Shown here one piece after another: positions 56,504-64,000 of a DNA stretch of 64,000 nucleotides. The translations under genes were made by a program, and so were the position numbers. The notes beneath the pieces were generated by a model. The model ran no database searches. It saw only the letters and a program-made list of their open reading frames with translations, and had not been told where the DNA came from. Source of the stretch: Steinernema hermaphroditum (Eukaryota; Nematoda; Chromadorea; Rhabditida; Steinernematidae); the NCBI GenBank assembly GCA_030435675.1, contig CM059623.1:11062012-11126011 (forward strand), read 5' to 3'. Every line of letters starts with the position of its first letter. Positions within the stretch are counted from its first letter, which is position 1.

Positions 56504-59500
56504 TTAAAAGTGACATCCGTCAACGAAATGGGCAAAAGAAAGCTGTCTTGGTGCATAGAAGATGGCGTCGTTCAGTTTTGTGTGGAAGAAGTTCATCTGC
56601 GCGGCATAGCAGAAGAGTCCCTGCTTCCGAAGGTTGATCCTGCACAGCTCGGGATCCTCTGCCACGCTTTCGGACAAACCCTCCAAGCAGGAGGTTATCT
56701 GCTCCTGGTAGAACGCGGTTCCATTCACCGATCCCGCGCTTCGAGCCACCTCCGTGGAGTTACCCAACTCGATGTGTTCGACGTCGGTGTGTTCGTAGTT
56801 GGTGAGGGAGAAGCAGTCGGAAGTGTCCGGACAGTTGCTGCAGAAGCACTGGCTCCTGATTCCCAAAGATTCGGCGTCTAAAGGGGACGAATACCGTCTA
56901 TCAAAGGCGAGCGCACCTCTATGAGCCTCTTGGAAAATGATCCTGGTGCTCGAGTAGTCCTTTCTTTGGTAGTCCAGAAGTTGAGTTATCAGATCTTTGT
57001 TGGGAAAGAGGCTCGTCTTCTCGAGGCGAACGACGTTCGTTAGATAGATGGTGGACGAGTATGGCGCCTTTTCCAGAATACAAGCCAGGAAAGCTGCCTG
57101 CACGGACTCTAAGAAGGTCTGGTTGGAGTAGACGAAGCTGTAGAGATGTGACGTCGTTTCGCTGAAATCCACCGTCATCGATAATATCTTGGGAGTACGG
57201 TACTTGTTCAAGAAGTCGAACGTCCAGGGTTGATAGTTTACTAGATCAGCATAGTCCACAAGGGAGTGGAAGGTGGTCGAGTGGAGATTGATGACGAATT
57301 GGTCGACACGGGAGACAGAGAGGGAGCGTAGATTATCGTAGATGGCCGAGAGGGCGATGGCATCGTCGAAGAAGAGAAGCGGGCTGATGCATCCGGTGGT
57401 AGAGTTGGTCTCTCCGTGGGCAGGAGGTTTGGTGAAACGGATCTGGGAGGGGCTGAGATGGGGGGATATGTGACTTACGGGGAGCGAGAAGTCGGAGTGC
57501 TCCAGGGTGACCCACTCTACGTTTTCGATTACTTCGCACACCAGTTTGAACATAAATCGATTGGGAGCGAGAGATGTGAGGTTGAAGATTCTAAAACGAG
57601 TAATGCATCGCTTAGTGGTGCCCACTACATATAAGAATGAGAATACTTAAGCGACTTCTCAAGTCGCCATGGCCACATTTCCACAAACGTTGATCAACAC
57701 ATGCCTTATAAAAATCGCCTTGAATCCAGAGTGCCACAGATACTGTATCCCCCCTGCTCTAAAGAAACGTCTAGATGCACTTCGAGCATTTTTCAAAGCA
57801 TGTGCTGGGATAGTCGACGTGAACAAGATCCTATTCCACTCAGATGGCTCTATCGACGTCGAACAGAGCCTAATTAGCAACGCCAGCGTCAAGCTTCTTG
57901 TCTACGTCATCGAACAAGATCTGGATATCGACAGAAAAGCGATGTTCGACAGACTTTCTGTAGAGGAGAAGCTCGAATTTAGAGAATTAGCGAAGAAAGA
58001 TCGAGAAGGACTCCTTCGGATCTGCTGGAATCTGCTCGTCGGCTATCGCTACTCATTCTCAAGTCGAACGTTCCTTGACACCATGCAGCTCTGTTCAGCG
58101 CTCGATGCATCTCAAACATTTCTGAGCGTTTTGGACAGTATTCAGAATTTCCGTCTTGAATGGCTAGTCACACTGTTGCAGTGCTTGCCAAGAAAGTCTT
58201 CTAAACGCTTTGTGATGGCTGTCATCATGTTTATTGAAAGGACGTTGAGTTGAAATAAATATCACTCGTTATTCAGAAATGTTCCCAATTATGCTGCGTG
58301 CAGAATCTTCGGCCAAGATGGCTAGACTCCCCAAAGAGACTTCTTATGTCTACAGACTAGGCAGATCTCTCCGCCCCATCCAGACAGTTCTCCGTGCCAC
58401 CGTGCTCCGTCAGTCACTCGGTCTGTTGAAGTCAAGTGACGATCGGTCGGACGCGATGACAGAAGACGCAAAGTCGGCGACGGCGGACATTGCCAAGAGC
58501 GACTGCTCGGTGTCGACGAGCTTGCAGGGAGGCGACCCGGCAGACCCACCACCAGCTCAGGACTCCGTCTATGGCCGTCCCGAAGGAGCGCGCTCTCACC
58601 TCACGAGGCCGACGCCCGAAGAGACGGCGGCATTGGAGGCGCGCATGAAGACGTTCAAGCAATGTCAAGCCGGATTCTCCTACCACCTCTGCACGATCGT
58701 TTGGCGCAAAGGCGCGAAACTTGGCCTGATGATCCGCCCCACGCCCGACGACAAGATCATCGTGACGCGCGTCGCTCCCGGATCGCTTGCCTACGACAAG
58801 CTCCTCTCCGGCGATCGTATCATCGAGCTCCAGGGAAAGCCGTGTGTCAATCGCGACGAGACGAAAGAGGACATCAAGCAATTCTTCAGTAAGCTTCGCA
58901 AGGTGAGTTTTTTTCACAATTTTTGAGTGTTTTGAATGAAATTACGCGATCGGTTCTCTGAAGTTTCTCAAGAATGGTTTGTTTTGCAGGCCATGGCTAA
59001 TTGTTTTTGAATTTTTCCATCATAATCGCTATTTTCGACGCCTATTTTCAAATATTTAAAAAACTGCGATGATAATTTTGTATTTTGTCGGTCTATTCGA
59101 TTCATTTCAGTGCAGCTTCTTCATCGAACGCCCAGAGAGCGCGGAGGCAAAGCTATGGGCTGAGATCGCGGTGAACCGACCCGGAGGGCGAAGCACGAAG
59201 GATAATACGGGCGCCCCTGCAAAGGCCAACAAGGCGGAAATGAAGGACGCAGTCAGGCGCCAGGTAAATCAATTCTGCCCTTTTCACTGAGGAAGTTTCG
59301 TATTTTCAGGTTCAAATGGCTCGTCACCAACACGCATTGAATCACTGATTGCCGTAACCTTCAAGTGGAAATAAACTCACGTGACATCAGTCGACGCGTC
59401 CGAACTCATTGTGTACGAATTGCACTTGAACGACTCTCTGGGAAGTGGTCTTTCTGTCATGACGAGGATGTGAACGGCAGGCGAAGGCAGCCTAGGAGGG

Positions 59501-59742
59501 AAATACTAAGGGACAGTAAATATTGGTTACCCAGTAACGTTAGACGAATAGACGGCCGCGTGAATGACGGCAACGTGGAAGTCGCCTTCGACGGTCTCCT
59601 CCCTCGGAACGGGCATCGTCGCCTTCGATGAAGATTCCATGGACATTTTGTGGATTTTGTTGAAAAGGACGACGAGAGAGGTGAAGCAGGCGCAGGCGAT
59701 GAAGAACACCACCTTGAGGCCATGACGGCGTTGCAGTTTCAT
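56504..59742 (-). CDS. GT92 (DUF23)-like glycosyltransferase with nested genes
   Basis: Exons 59742-59531 and 57590-56504 join in phase 2 to give about 432 residues. Exon 1 provides a type II signal-anchor (LKVVFFIACACFTSLVVLF) and the start of the catalytic region (HVAVIHAAVYSSNVTG). Exon 2 continues with IFNLTSLAPN and TGCISPLLFFDDAIALSAIY, resembling the GT92 core (beta-strand, then C-x-SPL-x-FD). GT92 enzymes are Golgi transferases common in nematodes. The region where a DxD-type motif is expected reads TIYLTNVVRL, so activity is doubtful. Exon 2 has no in-frame ATG before 57553, fitting a downstream exon. A 36-nt in-frame GT-AG stretch at 57443-57478 (gtaagt to cccag) may be an extra mini-intron. 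The 1.94-kb intron contains two plus-strand genes. Confidence 0.62.
57669..58253 (+). CDS. Orphan 194-residue protein, first cistron
   Basis: A single exon from ATG at 57669. It is mostly helical, with no signal peptide or membrane span. The N-terminal half (TLINTCLIKIALNPE, IPPALKKRLDAL, ILFHSDGSIDVEQSL) aligns with the minus-strand gene at 60149-60763 (SLQNQLLVELALRPK, LPPLLLKRLENL, ILLYPNGEVDLERTI), so the two are distant paralogues. The function is unknown. The stop is followed at once by AATAAA and a spliced-leader-like acceptor, and the PDZ gene starts 25 bp later, so this is probably the first gene of an operon. It lies inside the intron of the minus-strand GT92-like gene. Confidence 0.72.
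   Translation: MATFPQTLINTCLIKIALNPECHRYCIPPALKKRLDALRAFFKACAGIVDVNKILFHSDGSIDVEQSLISNASVKLLVYVIEQDLDIDRKAMFDRLSVEEKLEFRELAKKDREGLLRICWNLLVGYRYSFSSRTFLDTMQLCSALDASQTFLSVLDSIQNFRLEWLVTLLQCLPRKSSKRFVMAVIMFIERTLS
58254..58278 (+). promoter_or_regulatory. 25-bp operon junction: AATAAA plus trans-splice acceptor
   Basis: The bases between the two cistrons contain AATAAA directly after the upstream stop (from about 58255) and an acceptor attcag at 58271-58276, two bases before the downstream ATG. This packs 3'-end formation and spliced-leader acceptance into one short gap. Confidence 0.6.
58279..59348 (+). CDS. PDZ-domain protein
   Basis: Exons 58279-58902, 59111-59263 and 59310-59348 give 271 residues. 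A polar N-terminal region (about 1-130) is followed by a PDZ domain (about 140-215): KGAKLGLMIRPTPDDKIIVT as the carboxylate-binding strand region with a GLMI-type loop, then GSLAYDKLLSGDRIIELQGK. The C-terminus is short and ends RHQHALNH. PDZ domains bind C-terminal peptides of membrane proteins, making this a likely scaffold; the partner is unknown. It is the second cistron behind the orphan at 57669. Confidence 0.85.
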
Positions 59743-60148
59743 GGCGATCGAACGCGAAATTGTCGGAGCAACTGGCGGAGCGCGGGATCGTCGCGAGGAT
59801 GGGGAGATCGTAATCTCGCCTCGACATCTGAGATAACACGCGAAAACGACAATGAGGACCTGACTCGAGCAGCGTTCTGCAGGCGATAGCCTGGATTTGA
59901 TCGAGTGTGCTAGCTAGCCAGCGTGAATCACTTCCTCGAGAAATCTCGTTTCTGGAACTTGCACAGAGTAGAAACCGAAAGACTGCACCACTCTCTGAAC
60001 TCAATGAGAGATAAAATCTGATCCGTTGTCGTCGTCTGCGCGCAGAACGTGTACCTCGAATTGCAACATCTTTCAAGGTGCTCTCTCTCACGCCAGTTCA
60101 TGCTACTTGGTACAGTGAGACAACAAGGGAACGGTCAACAATTTAATT
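59743..60148. other. Intergenic, no gene seen
   Basis: This lies between the GT92-like gene start and the 3' end of the next minus-strand gene. No coding or RNA signal. Confidence 0.45.
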
Positions 60149-60763
60149 TCACACAGCAGATTGATGAAACGAAACGAGAATATCACGAATTCTTCTGTTG
60201 GAGTGCTCGAGCTCGATCCCTTCGAGCAGATCCTTCACTTCTTGCTCTGTTGGATATTCGATGCGTCGAAGAATGTCCTCGAGAGTGGAAACTGCTTCAA
60301 ATTCGATACACTTCTGCAGCGCAGACGGCACTTTGTCCATCAAAGCTCTCAGATCCACATTGATGATGGCCGATGTACCGACACAAAGGAAACCGTCGGT
60401 TTGCAAAAGATCCCACAGGTCATCTTGTTGTTCCGAAGAAAGACCGAGGAAAAGCTTCATCTTGTCTATGACAGTTCCTGTGTAAATCGCCAAGATGAAG
60501 AAGTCCAGTTTGCACATACATCCTTGAAGCTTGGCGATGGTCCTCTCCAAGTCGACCTCGCCATTCGGATATAAGAGAATACTCTGCGGATAGTTCAGGA
60601 GATCCACAATGTGTCCGAAACGATCGTTGAATGCGATGATCGAATCGGCGAGATTCTCGAGACGTTTCAGGAGAAGAGGCGGAAGTCTTTCGATTTCTTC
60701 TTCTTTGGGGCGCAGAGCAAGCTCAACAAGTAGTTGGTTCTGGAGGGAGTTGACGAAGGACAT
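60149..60763 (-). CDS. Orphan 204-residue protein, paralogue of 57669 gene
   Basis: A single exon with ATG at 60763. It has helical, leucine-rich, soluble character. It shares with the gene at 57669-58253 the pattern L.N.LLVELALRP, LPPLLLKRLENL and a hairpin-like ILLYPNGEVDLERTI. The C-terminal half is acidic (EYPTEQEVKDLLEGIELEHS) and differs from the paralogue. No recognised domain. Together the two suggest a small local gene family flanking the GT92-like/PDZ locus in opposite orientation. Confidence 0.72.
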   Translation of the reverse strand: MSFVNSLQNQLLVELALRPKEEEIERLPPLLLKRLENLADSIIAFNDRFGHIVDLLNYPQSILLYPNGEVDLERTIAKLQGCMCKLDFFILAIYTGTVIDKMKLFLGLSSEQQDDLWDLLQTDGFLCVGTSAIINVDLRALMDKVPSALQKCIEFEAVSTLEDILRRIEYPTEQEVKDLLEGIELEHSNRRIRDILVSFHQSAV

Positions 60764-60977
60764 TACAGTAGAAAATGATGTCGAAACTCATTTTCTACCT
60801 TATACGTAGGGGTTGCATCGGTATTTTAGCATCGCTTCTTATCTCCACTCGACTGGTCACCTCTCTCGATTTCTAGTGTTATAACACACGGGAAATTTAT
60901 TAACTGGATAGAGGGCACCGGAAACATTTCAAGCAGTGGAAATAGAAATCATGACGAATCTCCTACTTCCTCACAGC

Positions 60978-62618
60978 TCACTGCTGGCCTCCACTTATGT
61001 TGTGCTCGCTATTGGTGTACTGAGCTCCGTACTGGGGCTGCGGGACGACACTCTGGGTGGCACCGTACTGGTTGGGATTGTGGGGCGGCGGAGGAGGCTG
61101 CGTGAACTGCTGGTTAGGTGGAGGCATGGGCATCTGGTACATGGGTACGTTACCGTACATGTACTGCTGGTTAGGTGGCATCTGCATGGGAGGGGCGTAG
61201 GCGTACCCGAACTGGACACCTTGGTTGTAGGGGGCGTAGTAGCCTCCATAGGGAGGATACTGTGCGGAGTACATGGCGTTCATGGGTGGCTGACCGAGTT
61301 CCATCCTCTGGAAGGCGTTGGCGAGGTGGTCCTCGGCGTTTCGTTGCACGGACACCTTGATGCGTTTGCCGTGGATCTCCTTCCCGTTGAGTGCGATGAT
61401 GGCGTTGCGCGCGTCTTCGGGATTCTCGAAGTTGACGAATCCGAAGCCCTTTGGCTGCAGATTCTGGTGACGAATCACCTTGATGCTTCGGATGACGCCA
61501 AACTCGTGGAAGAGCTGATGAAGCACCTCCTCGTTGACGGATTCGGCCAGCTGGCCGACGTAGAGATTCGCCTGGTGGGGAGAGAGTAGCATAGGACTGC
61601 GCAGCTCCCGATTGCGTTCCTCCTTCGAGATGTACTTGGCCACGCGGATGGGCGAGTGGTGGGGAAACGGAGTCGTGTTGTTCATCGTTTCGATGGCCTG
61701 CGCTGCCTGCTCGGGCGTCTCGAAAGCGACGTAGCCGAATCGGCCGCTGGGACCGAGGCGGTAGTTGACGATCTTTCCAATCTGGGAGAAGAGGTTGTAG
61801 AGCTGCTCGGAGGTGCAGTCGGGGCTCAGGTTCCCGACGAAGCAGTTGTTCTTGTTGTACTCCTCGCTGCTCATGAATCTTTCGACTGTTCTGGAAAAGG
61901 AAGAAATACACGAGTGAACAGTGGAAGCTGGAGAATTGCAAAGTCTACTGTCTATTAGACAGTACTCGAGAGTATTTGCAAATCCATAATGGTTGCGACC
62001 GATTGGTGCACAGCAGAATCATCGTTTTATAAACTTACATAGCCTTGTCGTTGACGACGGTCTTGTTGAAAGCGTCGATGGCCTGCTGAGCGCTCTGACG
62101 ATCCCTGAATTGCACATAGCCGTGCTCGGGGTGCGCCTCCGATTTCTTAGCGCTAACAATGTTCCCGATGCGAACAAAAAGGTTCTCAAGATCCTCCTTG
62201 GTGAACGTGTCCGGTAGGTTTTTGACGATAACGTCGCCACGGCGTTTCAGAAGATCGATGTCGCGCGTGTATCTCGAAGCACGAAGAACCCGGTGCTCGT
62301 TGATTTCTTTGAAGTTCAATTCTTCCAGCGCTTGCAAGACTAAATTGAGTTTTAGAACAACGTAGTCCACCGAACGTCCTTACGGTCTTCTTCGGTGAAG
62401 AAGGTAGCCAGCGCCGCGCCTCTGAGCTTCGGATCGGCTTCAGCGCCTGAGCGCAGCGTGCTCACTTTGCTCGTACCACCGAGGAGATCGAACAACCTCT
62501 TGTTGTTCATGTGATCGTCGAGCTCCGAGATGAAGAGCATCTTCCTCTCGACTTCGTCACGGACCACCGGAGCCGCCGGCACTTCTTCGTTGCTTGAGGC
62601 GCGCAGCTGCGGGACCAT
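60978..62618 (-). CDS. Four-RRM PABP-like RNA-binding protein
   Basis: Exons 62618-62384, 62339-62039 and 61890-60978 give 482 residues. RRM1 (about 28-100, KMLFISELDDHMNNKRLF) is the most divergent. RRM2 (about 115-178, DVIVKNLPDTFTKEDL), RRM3 (about 195-265, CFVGNLSPDCTSEQL, RFGYVAF) and RRM4 (about 286-356, NLYVGQLAESVNEEVL, KGFGFVNF) follow the spacing of cytoplasmic poly(A)-binding protein. The C-terminal 125 residues are Pro/Gln/Tyr-rich with no MLLE domain, unlike PABPC. It is probably an mRNA-binding translation or stability factor. An acceptor-like gtttcag lies 11 bp upstream of the ATG. It is a different gene from the intronless two-RRM protein at 31921 but of the same broad family. 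Confidence 0.88.
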
Positions 62619-63580
62619 CTGAGCTATCCTGAAACAACCGATTACGCATGTGAAAGCTATAAAGACCGCATAAGACCCGCGCAAAAGACGTTTGCGATGC
62701 GAAATATGACTAAATCACAGTTCCGATGCGGTGTTCAGATACTGTGATGTTTGGTCCCGCGTCGATCACTCCATGTGTTAAAAGGTTCAGGTGTGAATCT
62801 GCAAGATACGAGATGTTTGGCCTCTTGCTTGTAATTATCTTCTTCTTCGAGTGCTAACCACAATAGATGACAAAACGCGGGAAGAAAGATCGCATCTTCA
62901 AGTCAGAACGGTCACAACTGAAAATGATGGACGGAAATGAAAAAGCGAAAAGGATCAGTCGTGCGCATTACAAAACTGTTAATAACTAACACAAGCAACT
63001 GTTGCATCGAAGTAAGGTAACACAGGACTAACATATATTCCATAAAAAGGGTGAACAATCATGCATCTGAAGAGACATAAAAAAGACAAAAGGTAAAAGA
63101 GCATAGAAAGATGGCATAAAGACGCACACAAGGGGCTACTTGTGGTCTACTCTGAACCACCACAAAGGTTAAAACAAGTACGATTAAAAAAAAGCGAAAC
63201 TGATCCTCCTCACGGTAGTCGTAACGTGGTGCCTAACCCTGAAAGCACCCATCGACAACTTCTTTTCTTTTGATAAAGTAAAGGAGAAAAATTTAACAAT
63301 TGCGAAATTCTGCGAAAAAGTACTACACAAAAATACTACAGGACCGTTAGTCAGACTCGCATTTTGCGCTCAACAAAAACGGAAATTGTATGAAGACATT
63401 CAGCTTTGGGGAACTCTCCCTGATGCCCCTGCAGCGATGAGCCTGATATAGCCACCTTATAAGGTGCTTCTCACTTCGGAGCAATTTTTCATGCAAGTAC
63501 AAGTATTATGATTTTCGTGTTCATTGGTGTCCTTTAGTTTGATACTTTTTCAGAATTTCCTCAAATATCGGAATAACGAA
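62619..63580. other. Intergenic, no gene seen
   Basis: This is a divergent upstream region between the PABP-like gene and the four-span gene copy. It is AT-rich without coding signal. From 63511 it matches the 5' flank of the copy at 26.2 kb. Confidence 0.5.
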
Positions 63581-64000
63581 ATGTCCGAAGCGTCTTCGCC
63601 TCATCCGACGTTCGACCACTGGAACTACTCGTGCCTCTGCGGCCTCGTGCATATCAAGACGGGAACCGCCTCGTTGTTTCTCATAACGTTTCTTCTCGCC
63701 ATCGCCAGAACAGTGTGCATCTTCCAGAACTCCCGTGTGCATCTGAATGCCCCGCAGATCATCGAGATCTGCGTTCTCCACGTTGTCGCCGTGACGGTCG
63801 CCTTCGGCAGCAAAGGACTCATGCAGAATAATCGCTATCTGCTGTGAGTGTCCGACCTTCAATATGATTTTATGATGTGTTTTAAGCCTTCCATTCCTCA
63901 TCGTGCTCGGATACGCCGGCATCATCTGCTTTAGCCTGATTCTGGCGAACCTCTCTATCATATTCAATTTGTTTCGAGTGAAGGAGATCCTCAACGGTGA
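63511..64000. repeat. Inverted duplication, arm 2 (runs off window)
   Basis: This is the reverse complement of about 25722-26208. Exonic sequence and about 70 bp of 5' flank are close to identical, while the intron differs. It extends past the window end. Confidence 0.8.
63581..64000 (+). CDS. Four-span membrane protein, copy 2 (partial)
   Basis: Exon 1 is 63581-63843 and exon 2 starts at 63887; the gene continues past the window end. It begins MSEASSPHPTFDHWNYSCLC and matches copy 1 (25557-26140) with only a few amino-acid changes (for example Thr to Ala and Ile to Ser in TVAFGSKG). The 43-nt intron is at the same phase but differs in sequence from copy 1's. The acceptor-like ttttcag upstream of the ATG is also conserved. 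Selection on coding sequence with free intron drift suggests both copies are functional. Confidence 0.8.

Noticed and set aside
60936..61589. 217-codon plus-strand frame rich in Val/Gly/Leu
   Set aside because: Antisense shadow of the Pro/Gln/Tyr-rich tail and RRM4 of the PABP-like gene.

Overview
The window is nuclear DNA of a nematode, probably a rhabditid-like species. Genes are split by very short GT-AG introns, mostly 40-49 nt. Likely spliced-leader acceptor sites (ttttcag) sit just upstream of several ATGs. The gene content is nematode-typical: a serpentine receptor of srt type, a DB-module secreted protein, a GT92-type glycosyltransferase, an F-box-like protein, a two-domain C-type lectin, an integrin beta (pat-3 type) and Tc1/mariner DNA. 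Exon models were built by hand from splice sites and reading frame. All full multi-exon models given coordinates below sum to a multiple of three.

Layout. 1-10.3 kb has no gene I can support, but holds a mariner-like inverted-repeat pair (2.5/3.8 kb), a dispersed inverted repeat (6.1/8.9 kb) and copies of a further repeat. 10.3-16.6 kb (+) holds the last four exons of a large-intron gene. 17.0-26.2 kb is gene-dense: a type I membrane protein, a C-type lectin, a small Cys/Pro secreted peptide, an F-box-like gene split by a dead mariner element, a one-span membrane protein, an unrecognised 291-residue protein and a four-span membrane protein. 26.5-27.8 kb encodes an atypical Rho-like GTPase with a long acidic/lysine tail and a CaaX end. 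28.0-30.8 kb (-) holds a tight cistron pair, a small membrane protein followed by a TMUB-type transmembrane ubiquitin-like protein. 31.9-33.7 kb has two intronless genes, a two-RRM PABP-like protein and mitochondrial inner-membrane protease subunit 2 (IMP2). The second converges within 28 bp on a DB-module gene.

35.1-39.4 kb is gene-free and contains a roughly 0.95 kb large inverted repeat. 39.4-40.3 kb encodes an RG-repeat protein. 43.3-45 kb is a PTTG1IP-like gene with a 227-bp hAT-type MITE in its last intron, and 45.1-46.6 kb a convergent srt-type receptor. 46.8-51.8 kb contains broken or weakly supported coding pieces and a tRNA-like fragment. 51.8-55.1 kb is a complete integrin beta gene. 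55.6-56.3 kb is a small membrane protein, followed by tRNA-Arg(TCT). 56.5-59.7 kb (-) is a GT92-like gene whose roughly 1.9 kb intron appears to carry an opposite-strand two-gene operon (an orphan protein and a PDZ protein). 60.1 kb (-) is a distant paralogue of that orphan. 61.0-62.6 kb (-) is a four-RRM PABP-like protein. The last 0.5 kb is an inverted near-copy of the four-span gene at 25.6-26.1 kb, running off the edge.
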